From positions 372,001 through 436,000 of the forward strand of contig NZ_AP026966.1 in NCBI RefSeq assembly GCF_027923905.1: a stretch of DNA of 64,000 bases. The letters are read 5' to 3'. Below the pieces are notes generated by a model, which did not search any database, was not told the DNA's origin, and saw nothing but the letters and a program-made list of their open reading frames with translations. Position numbers and translations under genes: made by a program. Source of the stretch: Massilia varians (GTDB lineage Bacteria > Pseudomonadota > Gammaproteobacteria > Burkholderiales > Burkholderiaceae_D). The stretch's first letter is position 1. Each line of letters opens with the position of its first letter. This document shows positions 17,637-27,832 of the stretch, piece after piece.

Positions 17637-17835
17637 TGAAATTTAAGCAAGGCCATTCTAATCGAAAAAATATCTCTTGCTCGTATTGAACAGTGCGTGG
17701 CATCAGCAGGACGTGATCAGCTGCCGCGCCAGGCCAGGAAAAGCTGAGGGAACGGGAGGCGAAGTCTGCGGGCTTGGAGAGCGCGGAGCGGCAAGAAGGG
17801 GAGGCAAAGGGAGCCTGTCAAGGCTCCGGAACAGC

Positions 17836-18723
17836 TTATTTCGAGGCAAGAACCATGTAGTCAACTGCAGCTTTGACATCGACGTCAGACGCAGTCGAGC
17901 CGCCCTTGGGCGGCATGACGCCGGCCTTGCCCTGGAAACCTTTGATGGCATGCTCATACAGGGTGGCATTACCTTGCGCAATGCGCGGGGCCCACGCCGC
18001 CTTGTCACCGATTTTCGGCGCACCGGCAATTCCGGCGGCGTGACAGGCAACGCAAGCACTGTTGTATACAGTCTTCCCGGTCTCGGCCGAAGCGATCGGC
18101 GCGCTTGCTGTTGGAGCGGCAGCCGGCGCGGCTGCCGGAGCCGGCGTTGCATCAGCAGCGGCAGGAGCCGGGGCTTCGGTAGCGGGAGTTGCCGCGGCGG
18201 TTGCAGCGGCCGGCGCTGGCGCGACCGGTTCCTTGTACGAGGCGCCGCTCTTGTTGGTCAGGTAGACCACGGCGCGCTCCACTTCGAGATTGTCGAGGTC
18301 CGGGTTGCCCCCTTTGGCCGGCATGGCGCGGATGCCCTCGATGGCGTGCTTTACCAACAGGTCGTAGCCCTGAGCGAGGCGAGCGCTCCAGGCGCCGTTG
18401 TCGCCCAGCTTCGGAGCGCCGGCGGCACCGCTGTCGTGGCAGGCCGCACAGACCGCGGTATAAACTGCATTGCCTGCTTGGAAGACGCGCGGCGCACTCG
18501 CGTCGACCAGGTTGAATCCTTCGTCAGCTAGCGGACGCACACGTGCCGCGACTGCTTCGGCGCTCTGGCTGTTGGTGCCGGCTCCGGTCAAACGGTCTCC
18601 GGTAGCGAAAATCACGAGCAGAATGATGCCGATGACGATGACCAGGAAGAATCCTGTGACGGACGCCACAAGCTGCTTCGGGGTACGGATCAGGGATTGG
18701 TGTTCGTTATGTGCGTCGCTCAT
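17836..18723 (-). CDS. Dihaem cytochrome c5-type protein
   Basis: 295 residues anchored by an N-terminal membrane helix (QLVASVTGFFLVIVIGIILLVIFATG). Two cytochrome c domains follow, each with one haem-binding motif, CAACH and CVACH. Ala/Pro-rich low-complexity sequence (PAPAAATAAATPATEAPAPAAA) separates them. Each domain has a distal Met in AMPAKGG and VMPPKGG. It would carry electrons on the periplasmic side. I chose the ATG at 18723, with AAGGAA before it; the open frame extends further but lacks family sequence. It is not obviously tied to EPS synthesis. Confidence 0.9.
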   Translation of the reverse strand: MSDAHNEHQSLIRTPKQLVASVTGFFLVIVIGIILLVIFATGDRLTGAGTNSQSAEAVAARVRPLADEGFNLVDASAPRVFQAGNAVYTAVCAACHDSGAAGAPKLGDNGAWSARLAQGYDLLVKHAIEGIRAMPAKGGNPDLDNLEVERAVVYLTNKSGASYKEPVAPAPAAATAAATPATEAPAPAAADATPAPAAAPAAAPTASAPIASAETGKTVYNSACVACHAAGIAGAPKIGDKAAWAPRIAQGNATLYEHAIKGFQGKAGVMPPKGGSTASDVDVKAAVDYMVLASK

Positions 18724-18934
18724 GATTTCCTTAATTCGATTAAAAAAACCTGCCACTACCGAAAATACCTGCCACAACCGGCGCCTGCGACATGCTATTT
18801 TGCAAATGCCGTCAAACGGCTGATTATAGACGTAAAGCTGCTCTAGTGTAACGAAATTCATCCTTGACAACAGCATTCCCATGGACGGCATCGGAGAAAG
18901 ACTGTATCCTTCGCATCACTTCTTCTCCCCCTAC

Positions 18935-19010
18935 GCGGCTGTAGCTCAGTGGATAGAGTATTGGCCTCCGAAGCCAAGGGTCGTGGGTTCGATCCCCGCC
19001 AGCCGCGCCA
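18935..19010 (+). tRNA. tRNA-Arg (anticodon CCG)
   Basis: 76 nt with a complete cloverleaf. The acceptor stem GCGGCTG pairs with CAGCCGC, followed by discriminator G and encoded CCA. The D-arm is GTAGCTCAGTGGATAGAGTA, the anticodon stem-loop TTGGC-CTCCGAA-GCCAA has anticodon CCG, and the T-arm contains GGTTCGATCC. It decodes CGG. Confidence 0.97.
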
Positions 19011-19331
19011 TCCTGATACCGGCATTTCTGCCCCCTTCCTTCGCGGGGATTTTGATTCTCTCCGGAAATTTTTCATTGTGTTTTGCTATCGAAAGCTTGC
19101 GCACGATACATGCCTTTTTGGAACTTTTGTTTCAGAAAATGCTAATATCCCCAGGTCGCTACAGATGAGCTAAGCGATCGAAACCCGTATGGTCGTGGTT
19201 TTTAAACATCGACCCATCAATAATTTTGTTATCACGAAGCAAATAATAATGTAGAGTTGAGCGTCTTAATGCATTCATGCCAACTAAAAGTTAACATAAT
19301 TTCAAAATTTAATTCTTGAGCGGAATGCGAT
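19011..19331. other. Intergenic region between tRNA-Arg and the EPS genes
   Basis: 321 bp with no gene. The second half (19200-19331) is AT-rich and should hold the promoter of the dehydrogenase gene. I see no clear sigma70 or sigma54 element, no integrase and no duplicated tRNA end that would mark an attachment site. Confidence 0.5.
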
Positions 19332-20621
19332 ATGAAAGCTGATGAGGTTGTTGCGGTTGTAGGGTTGGGATATGTCGGGTTGCCCCTGGCAGTTGAGTTT
19401 GGAAAGAAAGGGCGTACCATCGGCTTCGACCTGTCGTGCGCTAAAATCGACAACTACAGGCAGTTCGTCGATCCGACTGGCGAAGTATCGTCAGAAGCAC
19501 TGCGCGAGGCGCGTCACCTTGAAGTGACGACCGATCCGGCCATGCTGGCCCAGGCCGACTATATCGTGGTGGCCGTGCCGACCCCGGTCGACATCGCCCA
19601 CAATCCGGATTTCAAGCCGCTGATCGGCGCCAGCAAGTCGGTCGGTGCCAACATGAAGCGCGGCGTCGTCGTCGTCTACGAGTCGACCGTCTACCCGGGC
19701 GCGACCGAAGAGGTCTGCATCCCGATCCTGGAACGCGAATCGGGCCTGAAGTGGAAGCAGGACTTCCACGTCGGCTTCTCGCCAGAGCGCATCAACCCGG
19801 GCGATAAGGAACATACCCTGACCACCATCCTGAAGGTGGTCTCCGGCGACGACGAGGAATCGCTCGACCGCATCGCCAAGCTATATGAATCGGTGGTCAC
19901 CGCCGGCGTGTATCGCGCTTCCAGCATCAAGGTCGCCGAAGCCGCGAAGGTCATCGAGAACACCCAGCGCGACTTGAACATCGCGCTGATGAACGAGCTG
20001 GCGATCATCTTCGACAAGATCGGCATCGACACCCTCGACGTACTGAAAGCGGCCGGCACCAAGTGGAACTTTCTGCCATTCCGTCCGGGCCTGGTCGGCG
20101 GCCACTGCATCGGCGTCGATCCATATTACCTGACCCACAAGGCCGAGTCGATCGGCTACCACCCGCAGGTGATCCTGGCGGGCCGCCGCATCAACGACAG
20201 CATGGCCAAGTTCGTGGCCGAGAAGACGGTCAAGTCGATGATCTCCGCGGGCTTCCACGTCAAGGGCTCGAAGGTCAACGTAATCGGCCTGACCTTCAAG
20301 GAAAACTGCCCGGACCTGCGCAACTCGAAGGTAGCTGACATCGTCCATGAGCTCGAAAGCTACGGCTGCGACGTGCACGTGTTTGACCCGCTGGCCGACG
20401 CCGAGGAGGCGCAGCACGAGTACGGCATTAAGCTGGAAAGCTGGGGCAGCCTACCGCAGGCCGACGCCTTGGTAGTGGCGGTGCCGCACAAGGAAGTGCT
20501 GGCGCTGTCGATCGCCGACTTCCAGGCCAAGCTCAACGAGAACGGCTGCTTCGTCGACGTGAAATCGCAGTTCAACCCGAAAGCGCTGCAGGAAGCTGGC
20601 TACTGCGTCTGGCGCCTGTAG
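19332..20621 (+). CDS. tviB: UDP-N-acetylglucosamine 6-dehydrogenase (TviB/WbpA-type)
   Basis: 429 residues. Oxidises a UDP-N-acetylhexosamine to its uronic acid in two NAD-dependent steps. The NAD fold is clear ([22 protein letters not shown]), and the catalytic Cys is in [12 protein letters not shown] at about residue 259. The C-terminal domain is present ([19 protein letters not shown]). The pattern fits the Vi-antigen TviB/WbpA branch better than UDP-glucose dehydrogenase, which is encoded separately at 41510. The epimerase gene follows, as in Vi-type loci, suggesting UDP-GlcNAcA or UDP-GalNAcA supply. Confidence 0.9.
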   Translation: MKADEVVAVVGLGYVGLPLAVEFGKKGRTIGFDLSCAKIDNYRQFVDPTGEVSSEALREARHLEVTTDPAMLAQADYIVVAVPTPVDIAHNPDFKPLIGASKSVGANMKRGVVVVYESTVYPGATEEVCIPILERESGLKWKQDFHVGFSPERINPGDKEHTLTTILKVVSGDDEESLDRIAKLYESVVTAGVYRASSIKVAEAAKVIENTQRDLNIALMNELAIIFDKIGIDTLDVLKAAGTKWNFLPFRPGLVGGHCIGVDPYYLTHKAESIGYHPQVILAGRRINDSMAKFVAEKTVKSMISAGFHVKGSKVNVIGLTFKENCPDLRNSKVADIVHELESYGCDVHVFDPLADAEEAQHEYGIKLESWGSLPQADALVVAVPHKEVLALSIADFQAKLNENGCFVDVKSQFNPKALQEAGYCVWRL

Positions 20622-20709
20622 CCCTACAAAAAACCTGTACCCGGCCGCGGCGCGCAAGCGCGGCGGCGAAGCCGGCAGTGTGCCGGCGCGACCGAGAAAG
20701 TTTTCGAAA

Positions 20710-21756
20710 GTGAATAAGTTTCAGGAAGTCCAGCAACACCTGCTGCAACATCGCTACCACTGGCTCGTGACCGGCGCCGCCGGTTTCATCGGTTCGAACC
20801 TGGTCGAGTGGCTGCTACGCCTGAACCAGCAGGTAACGGGCCTGGATAACTTCGCCACCGGCCATCGCCATAACCTTGACATGGTGCGCGAGGCCGTCGG
20901 CGCGGAAGCCTGGTCGCGCTTCACCTTCATTGAAGGCGACATCCGCAACACAGACGATTGCGCACGCGCTTGCGCCGGCGCTGATTACGTCCTGCACCAA
21001 GCCGCGCTCGGCTCGGTCTCGCGATCGATCGATAACCCGATTACGACCAACGAGGTCAACGTCACCGGCTTCCTCAACATGTTGGTGGCGTCGCGCGACG
21101 CCAAGGTGAAGCGCTTCGTGTACGCGGCCTCTAGCTCGACCTACGGCGACCATCCGGCACTGCCGAAAGTCGAAGATCGCATCGGCAACCCGTTGTCGCC
21201 TTACGCTGTCACCAAGTACGTCAACGAGCTGTATGCCAACGTGTTCGGCCGCACCTACGGCACCGAAGCGATCGGCCTGCGCTATTTCAACGTGTTCGGT
21301 CCGCGCCAGGATCCGAACGGCGCCTATGCCGCCGTGATCCCGCAGTGGGTCGCCGCGCTGATCCGCAACGACGAGCTGCGTATCAACGGCGATGGCGAGA
21401 CCAGCCGCGATTTCTGCTACATCGACAACGTCGTACAGGCCAACCTGTTGTCCGCGCTCGCAGGGGGCGAAGCCGCCAACCAAGTATACAACGTCGCGGT
21501 CAACGACCGCACCAATCTGAACCAGCTGTACAGCATGATGCGCGACCTGTTGCGGGAGCGTTTCCAGCACCTGGAAACGCACCAGCCGCAATACGTCGAT
21601 TTCCGGCGCGGTGACGTGCGCCATTCGCAGGCCGATATCAGCAAGGCGGCGACCCTGCTGGGCTACCAGCCGACGCATCGCATCGACGAAGGCCTGCAGC
21701 AGGCGATGGCGTGGTATGTGCAGCACCTGGCACCATCGTCGAACACCGCTGCGTAA
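20710..21756 (+). CDS. tviC: UDP-N-acetylglucosamine/uronate C4-epimerase (TviC/WbpP-type)
   Basis: About 348 residues of the extended SDR family. It has the NAD motif [19 protein letters not shown], catalytic SSSTYG plus YAVTKY (Tyr/Lys pair), and the substrate region [23 protein letters not shown]. It would interconvert the gluco and galacto forms of a UDP-N-acetylhexosamine or its uronic acid. I placed the start at GTG 20710 ([13 protein letters not shown]), matching the usual family N-terminus; the frame extends to a GTG at 20680. It pairs with the dehydrogenase just upstream. Confidence 0.88.
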   Translation: MNKFQEVQQHLLQHRYHWLVTGAAGFIGSNLVEWLLRLNQQVTGLDNFATGHRHNLDMVREAVGAEAWSRFTFIEGDIRNTDDCARACAGADYVLHQAALGSVSRSIDNPITTNEVNVTGFLNMLVASRDAKVKRFVYAASSSTYGDHPALPKVEDRIGNPLSPYAVTKYVNELYANVFGRTYGTEAIGLRYFNVFGPRQDPNGAYAAVIPQWVAALIRNDELRINGDGETSRDFCYIDNVVQANLLSALAGGEAANQVYNVAVNDRTNLNQLYSMMRDLLRERFQHLETHQPQYVDFRRGDVRHSQADISKAATLLGYQPTHRIDEGLQQAMAWYVQHLAPSSNTAA

Positions 21757-21790
21757 ACATATAAAAGTAAGAAGAATCAGGGAGGGTACC

Positions 21791-23194
21791 GTGTTCAGGA
21801 TCTCTAACCACTACGTGTCAAAGATCGTTTTCCTGTTGCTCTTTGTCGAGGTGCTGGTGCTGCTGGGCGCAGCCTACGTCGGCGCGGCGGTGCGCATGCT
21901 CGAGTTCGGCGACGCCGTAGCGGCCGCCCATCTCGACCACTTCTTCACGTCGGCGGCCGCATTCACGGTGGCGATCATCTTCAGCATGAGCGCGATGGGC
22001 ATGTACCAGCTCGACTTCGACGAAGGCCTGCGCCATCCCTTCTTCATGAAGCTGATGCCGTCCTTCCTGATGGGCTTTGCGATCCTGGCGCTGGTGTTCT
22101 ACATGGCACCGGAGCTATCCTTCGACCGCGGCACCATGGCCCTGGTGTTCATGCTGGCCGGTACCGGCATCTTCCTGGCGCGCATGGCCTTCTTCAAGTC
22201 GTCCGAGGCACACTTCCTGCAGTCGCGCATCATGTTTCTCGGCAGCGGCCCGCTGGCCAAGGAATGCAGCGAGCTGGCGCAGAAGAATTCGAACTACCAC
22301 CGCTACAACATCGCCGGCTTCATCGCGAGCGCCGGCGAAGAATTATGCGTACCGCCAGCGAACCTTCTGAAGGTGCGCGATGGCGACTCGCTGGTGTCGC
22401 TTGTACGCCAGTACAACGTCTCGGAAATCGTGGTGTCGGTACAGAACCGCCGCGGCGGCTTCCCGATCAAGGAACTGCTCGACTGCAAGCTGCAAGGCAT
22501 CCGCGTGACCGATGCCGCCACCTTCTTCGAGCGCGAGACCTGCCAGATCCGCGTCGACTCGCTGCAGCCCTCGTGGCTGGTGTTCGGCGGCGGCTTCGAC
22601 CAGAGTTTTGTGCGCACCTTCATGAAGCGCAGCTTCGACCTGGTGTGCAGCCTGCTGATCCTGGTGATGGCCCTGCCGGTGATGCTGCTGGCCGCGCTGC
22701 TGGTGAAGCTGGAAGACGGCGGTCCGGTCTTCTACTCGCAGGAGCGGGTCGGCAAGGACGGCAACACCTTCCGCGTCCACAAGTTCCGCAGCATGCGCGC
22801 TGACGCCGAGAAGAGCGGCAAGCCGCAGTGGGCTGCCAAGAACGATCCGCGCGTCACCCGCTTCGGCAACTTCATGCGCAAGACCCGTATCGACGAACTG
22901 CCGCAGATCCTCAACGTGTTCAGGGGCCAGATGTCCTTCGTCGGCCCGCGCCCGGAGCGTCCTTACTTCGTCGAGCAGCTGATCGAAGTGGTCCCGTATT
23001 ACAACGTGCGCCACAGCGTCAAGCCGGGCATAACCGGCTGGGCCCAAGTACGCTATGGCTACGGCTCCTCGGCCGAAGATGCCCTGCAGAAGCTGCAGTA
23101 CGACCTGTACTACGTAAAGAACAATAGCCTGTTCCTCGACGTTCTCATCCTGATCAACACGCTCAAGGTCGTCCTGCTCCGCCGCGGCCAGTGA
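21791..23194 (+). CDS. XrtA/PEP-CTERM system initiating sugar-phosphate transferase (TIGR03013-like)
   Basis: 467 residues. Transfers the first sugar-1-phosphate to undecaprenyl phosphate, starting EPS repeat synthesis. The N-terminal part has four to five membrane helices and a CoA-binding-like domain. The C-terminal bacterial sugar transferase domain is complete: KRSFDLVCSLLILVMALPVML, KFRSMRADAE, TRIDELPQILNVFRGQMSFVGPRPERP and KPGITGWAQVRYGYG. The GTG start at 21791 follows a good AGGGAGGG site; the longer frame from 21611 overlaps the epimerase and is rejected. Confidence 0.93.
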   Translation: MFRISNHYVSKIVFLLLFVEVLVLLGAAYVGAAVRMLEFGDAVAAAHLDHFFTSAAAFTVAIIFSMSAMGMYQLDFDEGLRHPFFMKLMPSFLMGFAILALVFYMAPELSFDRGTMALVFMLAGTGIFLARMAFFKSSEAHFLQSRIMFLGSGPLAKECSELAQKNSNYHRYNIAGFIASAGEELCVPPANLLKVRDGDSLVSLVRQYNVSEIVVSVQNRRGGFPIKELLDCKLQGIRVTDAATFFERETCQIRVDSLQPSWLVFGGGFDQSFVRTFMKRSFDLVCSLLILVMALPVMLLAALLVKLEDGGPVFYSQERVGKDGNTFRVHKFRSMRADAEKSGKPQWAAKNDPRVTRFGNFMRKTRIDELPQILNVFRGQMSFVGPRPERPYFVEQLIEVVPYYNVRHSVKPGITGWAQVRYGYGSSAEDALQKLQYDLYYVKNNSLFLDVLILINTLKVVLLRRGQ

Positions 23195-23282
23195 GCGCCG
23201 CCGCAGAGTCCCGCCCGGCGCGCCGTTGCGCTGGGCCAGCCCGAGCTTCATTCCTTCCGCCAAGCGCCGCCTAGTTTCTCTC

Positions 23283-25385
23283 ATGGACGATATCTCCCTG
23301 ACCAGTATCGCGGCCTACAGTTACGTACTGGTGGCCGTATGCTTTCTCATTCTCGGCGCGCCGCTGGCGGTGGGCCAACGGCGCCGCCACGACGTCGCGC
23401 TCGGCCTTGCCAGCCTGTCGAGCGTGCTGTGGGGCGCCGCCCTGGCATGGGAGGCGGCCGCCGGCGGCATATCCTCGATGCTGACCGACTGCGCCGAACT
23501 GCTGCGCAATGCCGGCTGGTCGGTGTTTCTGGTGGTGCTGCGCGGGCACTTCACGGATGACAGCAGCCGCATGCCACTTCGCCTGCAGCCGGCGCTGGTG
23601 CTTGGCGCCCTGGTCTACCTGGCTTGCTTCGGCGCCGTGGCCCTCGGCTGGTGGAGCCTGGCAAAGCAGGGCCAGGCTGGCGTGCTTCCGGGGGCAGCCC
23701 GGGTGGCGATCGCGGTGTCGGGCATGCTGCTGGTCGAGCACGTGTACCGCGCGCGCAGCCTGCACGAACGCTGGGCCGTCAAATTCGCCTGTCTCGGCAT
23801 CGGCGCAATGTTCGCCTACGACTTCTACCTGTACAGCAACGCGATGCTGTTCCGCGAGGTTAATCCCGACATCTGGGCCGCGCGTGGCGTCGTCAATGCG
23901 CTGACCGCGCCGCTGATCGCGGTCTCGCTCGGGCGCAGCAAGTTGTGGTCTTCGCCGCTGTCGGTGTCGCGCCGCGCGATGTTCCATTCCGCTACCCTGT
24001 TCGGCTCGGCCGTGTACCTTTTGGCGATGGGCTCGGCCGGCTACTACCTGCGCTACTTCGGCGGCAGCTGGGGCACCGTGATGCAGGTGACCTTCCTGTT
24101 CGGCGCCCTGATCCTGCTGGTCGGCGTGTTGTTCTCGGGAAGCTTCCGGGCACGCCTGAAGGTCTTCATCAGCAAACATTTCTACCGCTATAACTACGAC
24201 TACCGCGAAGAATGGATGCGCTTCACGCGTACCTTGTCGAAACCTGGGCCGGACCTGGGCGAACGCGTTATCGAGGCGTTGGCGACCCTGGTCGAAAGCC
24301 CGGGCGGCGTGCTGTGGCGACGCAGCGGTTCCGGCGGCTTCGAGGCGGCGACCGCCTGGCATTCGCCGGCCTTGAGCGGCATGGAAGCGGCCGATTCGCC
24401 GTTCTGCCAGTTCCTCGAGTCCAGCCAATGGGTGGTCGACCTGCACGAATACGCGCATAGCCCCGATAAATACGAGGCTCTGGTGCTGCCCGAATGGCTG
24501 ATGAATTATCCGCGTGCCTGGCTGGTGGTGCCGCTGATCTTGCACGGACGCCTGTCCGGCTTCGTGCTGCTGCAGAACGCGCGTAGCCCGATCACGCTAA
24601 ACTGGGAAGTGATTGACCTGCTCGAGATTGCCGGCAGTCAGGCCGCCAGTCAGTTGGCCCAGCAGGAGACCGCGAACGCCCTGATGGTGGCGCGCCAGTT
24701 CGAGTCCTTCAACCGCATGTCCACGTTCGTGGTGCACGACCTGAAGAACTTGGTGCTGCAGCTGTCCCTGATGAACGCCAACGCCGCCAGGCACAAGGAC
24801 AATCCGGAATTCCAGGCCGACATGCTCGAGACCGTGGATTACTCGGTACAGAAGATGAAGATCATGCTGCAAAAGCTGAGCCGCACCGAAAATGCCGAAC
24901 AGCCGTCGGCGCTGGCGGTGGAGCAGGTAGTGCGCCAGGCGATGGAGCAGAAGGCAGCCTTCGAGCCGCGTCCGCAACTGCTGGTCGAGACCCCGGGGCT
25001 GCAGGTGGTGGCCGACCGCGAACGCCTCGAGCGCGTGGTCGGGCACCTGATCCAGAACGCGATCGAGGCCACCCCGCGCACCGGCACCGTCACTATCCGC
25101 CTGGCCGGCGACGGCACGCGCGCGCTGGTGGAGATCAGCGATACGGGCGAAGGCATGAACGAGGAATTCGTCCGCGAGCGCCTGTTCAAGCCCTTCGACT
25201 CGACCAAGTCGGCGGGCATGGGCATCGGCGCTTTCGAGAGCCGCGAGTACATCAACGAACTGGGCGGCAGCCTGGAGGTGCGGAGCAGCCCGGGTACGGG
25301 CACCACTTTCCGCGTCGTGCTGCCGCTCCATCAACAGGAAGTGCCGGCGGAGCCGGGCGCCCAGCGTGCCCAGCGTGCCGCCTGA
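23283..25385 (+). CDS. prsK: XrtA/PEP-CTERM system histidine kinase PrsK
   Basis: About 700 residues. The N-terminal third has roughly eight membrane helices, followed by a GAF-like sensor region (about 350-470) and the kinase core. The phosphoacceptor is in FVVHDLKNLVLQLS, with His near residue 485, and the ATPase motifs are HLIQNAIEATP, DTGEGMNEEFV and GMGIGAFESREYI. The LKN form of the H-box is typical of PrsK. It presumably phosphorylates PrsR, encoded 13 bp downstream, to control sigma54 transcription of PEP-CTERM genes. The signal sensed is unknown. Confidence 0.93.
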   Translation: MDDISLTSIAAYSYVLVAVCFLILGAPLAVGQRRRHDVALGLASLSSVLWGAALAWEAAAGGISSMLTDCAELLRNAGWSVFLVVLRGHFTDDSSRMPLRLQPALVLGALVYLACFGAVALGWWSLAKQGQAGVLPGAARVAIAVSGMLLVEHVYRARSLHERWAVKFACLGIGAMFAYDFYLYSNAMLFREVNPDIWAARGVVNALTAPLIAVSLGRSKLWSSPLSVSRRAMFHSATLFGSAVYLLAMGSAGYYLRYFGGSWGTVMQVTFLFGALILLVGVLFSGSFRARLKVFISKHFYRYNYDYREEWMRFTRTLSKPGPDLGERVIEALATLVESPGGVLWRRSGSGGFEAATAWHSPALSGMEAADSPFCQFLESSQWVVDLHEYAHSPDKYEALVLPEWLMNYPRAWLVVPLILHGRLSGFVLLQNARSPITLNWEVIDLLEIAGSQAASQLAQQETANALMVARQFESFNRMSTFVVHDLKNLVLQLSLMNANAARHKDNPEFQADMLETVDYSVQKMKIMLQKLSRTENAEQPSALAVEQVVRQAMEQKAAFEPRPQLLVETPGLQVVADRERLERVVGHLIQNAIEATPRTGTVTIRLAGDGTRALVEISDTGEGMNEEFVRERLFKPFDSTKSAGMGIGAFESREYINELGGSLEVRSSPGTGTTFRVVLPLHQQEVPAEPGAQRAQRAA

Positions 25386-25398
25386 AGCGAGGAAAGAC

Positions 25399-26772
25399 GT
25401 GACCCAGACCAAACCGAAACTGCTCATCATCGAAGACGATCCCGGCGTGCAGAAGCAGCTGCGCTGGAGCCTGGATGGCTACGACGTGGTGGTGGCCGGC
25501 GACCGCGAGGCCGCGCTGGCGCAGATCCGCCGCCACGAACCGGCCGTGTGCACCATGGACCTGGGACTGCCGCCCGATCCTGACGGCTCCACTGAAGGAC
25601 TGGCGACGCTGCAGCAGATCCTGGCGCTGGCGCCGGATACTCGCGTGATCGTCCTGACCGGCAACCAGGACCATGCCAATGCGGTCAAGGCGATCGGCAT
25701 GGGGGCCTACGACTTCCACCAGAAGCCCTGCGACCCGGAAGTGCTCAACCTGGTGATCCAGCGAGCCTTCTTCCTGCATGACCTGCAGATGGAGAACCGC
25801 CGCTTGCAGGAGACCCAGGCCGACGCACCGCTGGCCGGCGTGATCTCGCGCGACCCGGGCATGCTTAAGGTCTGCCGCAACATCGAAAAGGTCGCCCCGA
25901 CCTCGGCCTCGGTGATGCTGCTGGGCGAATCGGGCACCGGTAAGGAGGTGCTGGCGCGCGCGCTGCACCAGCTGTCGCCGCGCGCCAAGGAGCGCTTCAT
26001 GGCGATCAACTGCGCGGCGATTCCGGAAAACCTGCTCGAGAGTGAACTGTTCGGCTACGAAAAGGGCGCCTTCACCGGCGCCGCCAAGCAGACCAAGGGC
26101 AAGGTCGAGCTGGCGCACGGCGGCACCTTCTTCCTCGACGAAGTGGGCGACCTGCCGATGCCGCTGCAGGCCAAGCTGCTGCGCTTCCTGCAGCAGCGCG
26201 TCATCGAGCGCATCGGCGGCCACGAAGAGATTCCGGTTGACGTGCGCATCGTCTGCGCGACCCACCAGAAACTCAAGGAACTGTGCGCCCAGGGCCGCTT
26301 CCGCGAAGACTTGTACTATCGCCTTTCCGAGATCGTGGTGACCATCCCGCCGCTGCGCACGCGCGAAGGCGATGCCGCGCTGCTGGCCCACCACTTCAAG
26401 AACAAGTTCTGCGCGTCCGAAGGACGCTCCTCGCTGAACTTCGCACCGGACGCCATCGCCGCCATCGAGGCCTACAACTGGCCGGGCAATGTGCGCGAGA
26501 TGGAGAACTACGTCAAGCGCGCCGTGATCATGGCCGATGGGAATACCATCGTGGCCGACGACCTCGGGCTGCCGAGCGAGGGCGCGGTGGAAGAGCCGAT
26601 CAACCTGCGCCAGGTACGCGACGAGGCCGAGTACAAGGCGATCGTCAAAGTGCTGGCGCGGGTGGACGGCAACATCGTCAAGGCCTCGGAAATGCTTGGC
26701 GTAAGCCGCCCGACCTTATACGACCTGATGTCCCGGCACGGGATCAAGGCGTCTAGCCAGAACGGTAACTAA
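25399..26772 (+). CDS. prsR: PEP-CTERM-box response regulator, sigma54 activator PrsR
   Basis: 457 residues in three parts. The receiver domain has phosphoacceptor Asp54 (CTMDLGLP). The AAA+ sigma54-interaction domain has Walker A GESGTGKE at about 176-183 and GAFTGA at 223-228, the loop that contacts RNA polymerase-sigma54. The Fis-type helix-turn-helix lies at the end ([21 protein letters not shown]). GTG 25399 follows GAGGAAAG and is preferred to an upstream GTG overlapping prsK. The -24/-12 element at 63680 is a likely target. Confidence 0.94.
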   Translation: MTQTKPKLLIIEDDPGVQKQLRWSLDGYDVVVAGDREAALAQIRRHEPAVCTMDLGLPPDPDGSTEGLATLQQILALAPDTRVIVLTGNQDHANAVKAIGMGAYDFHQKPCDPEVLNLVIQRAFFLHDLQMENRRLQETQADAPLAGVISRDPGMLKVCRNIEKVAPTSASVMLLGESGTGKEVLARALHQLSPRAKERFMAINCAAIPENLLESELFGYEKGAFTGAAKQTKGKVELAHGGTFFLDEVGDLPMPLQAKLLRFLQQRVIERIGGHEEIPVDVRIVCATHQKLKELCAQGRFREDLYYRLSEIVVTIPPLRTREGDAALLAHHFKNKFCASEGRSSLNFAPDAIAAIEAYNWPGNVREMENYVKRAVIMADGNTIVADDLGLPSEGAVEEPINLRQVRDEAEYKAIVKVLARVDGNIVKASEMLGVSRPTLYDLMSRHGIKASSQNGN

Positions 26773-27001
26773 GCGTTCAGGACCTCGTCAAACAGGCGCG
26801 CCAGCTGCTGTGCATGGGTGCGGCGCTCGTGGCGCCGCACCGTCTCTGGGCAGGCCAGGAGTGCCTACCTTCGGCGACCAGCGCCAAGAGCCGCGCGGTG
26901 TCGAGCGCAAAGGCGCGCTACACCTTTGCAACCTGCTGCTGCGGAAAGTGAAAGGCTACCATCAGTACCTCGCTTCGAGGGGCTCCCACCAGGGTTTTCT
27001 A
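26773..27001 (-). other. Gap with possible decayed gene end
   Basis: No intact gene. On the minus strand, coding-like sequence can be followed only by switching frames: AFALDTARLLALVAEG, then [21 protein letters not shown] and a TAG near 26773. It resembles the end of a glycosyltransferase gene that has decayed. Low certainty. Confidence 0.3.
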
Positions 27002-27832
27002 TCACGCGCGCATCCACTCACAGATGCGCGCGATAGCCTCGTCCTGCCAGGCACGCTGGGAGAAGGTATGGTCGGCGCCCGGGAGCTCGTAGCGGGTCAC
27101 GCGGCTGTCTGCCAGCAGCGTGCGCCAGAGGGCCGAAGACTGCGCCAGTCCGGCGAATTCCTGTGCGGTCAGGTCGGCCCCGCTCAGGACCACCAGCACG
27201 CCGCCGCGAAACGCGCTGAGTCGCCCGTAGAGCCTGTCGGGCAGGCTATCGCCGGCTTCCTGCGCCGGGGTGCTCCGGGCATGACGCAGCAGTCCCAATA
27301 CTGAGGACAGCGCGGCCCCTGCCTTGAAACGGCCCGACAGCAACTTGCGCCAGAAATCGCCGCTCGCCAGGCGCGCGCTGTAATAGTGCTGTAAGGTGGC
27401 GCGCGCCGCGCCCTGTTCGGTGCGCGCCCATGGGTTGAGCAGCACCAGGCCGCGCACGCGCGTGTCATCGGCCGCATAGAGCACCGCAGCGGAGGCGCCG
27501 TCGCACAAGCCGCACAGGGCCACTTCGCGCAGCGAAGGCACGGCAGCGAAGAAGGCGTCGAGCGCAGCGCGCAAGTCGGAATTGACCGTCTCGAAGCTGC
27601 GCAGATCGCCTTCACTGTCGCCCATGCCGCGGTAGTCGAAGCGCATTGCTGCCACACCGCCGGCGGCCAGTCGGCGCGCCAACTGGGTGAACTGGCGGTG
27701 GCTGCCGGCACGGTATTGCGGGCCGCCGACCACGATCAGTACGCCGCGGGTGGCGGGGGGAAAGGGCAGGCTGACGATGCCGACCAGCTGCTGTCCTTCG
27801 CAGGCGAAGGACAGCGCGCGTTCCTCATGCAT
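27002..27832 (-). CDS. Hydrolase 1, exosortase A system-associated (alpha/beta hydrolase)
   Basis: 276 residues of alpha/beta hydrolase fold: GVLIVVGGPQYRAGSHRQF near the start, MRFDYRGMGDSEG, and a nucleophile-elbow region LCGLCDGASAAVLYA. The expected Ser in GxSxG is replaced by Cys or Asp in this stretch, as reported for the exosortase hydrolase 1 family. The late His is in GADHTFS. It overlaps the hydrolase 2 gene by 8 bp. It may release or transfer an acyl group carried by the ACP encoded nearby, which is inference. The start is at MHEERALSFACEGQ. Confidence 0.88.
   Translation of the reverse strand: MHEERALSFACEGQQLVGIVSLPFPPATRGVLIVVGGPQYRAGSHRQFTQLARRLAAGGVAAMRFDYRGMGDSEGDLRSFETVNSDLRAALDAFFAAVPSLREVALCGLCDGASAAVLYAADDTRVRGLVLLNPWARTEQGAARATLQHYYSARLASGDFWRKLLSGRFKAGAALSSVLGLLRHARSTPAQEAGDSLPDRLYGRLSAFRGGVLVVLSGADLTAQEFAGLAQSSALWRTLLADSRVTRYELPGADHTFSQRAWQDEAIARICEWMRA

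Noticed and set aside
17810..17827. Hairpin GGAGCC / GGCTCC after the cytochrome c gene as terminator
   Set aside because: The stem is only 6 bp and the T-tract on the minus strand is poor, so it was not listed as a feature.
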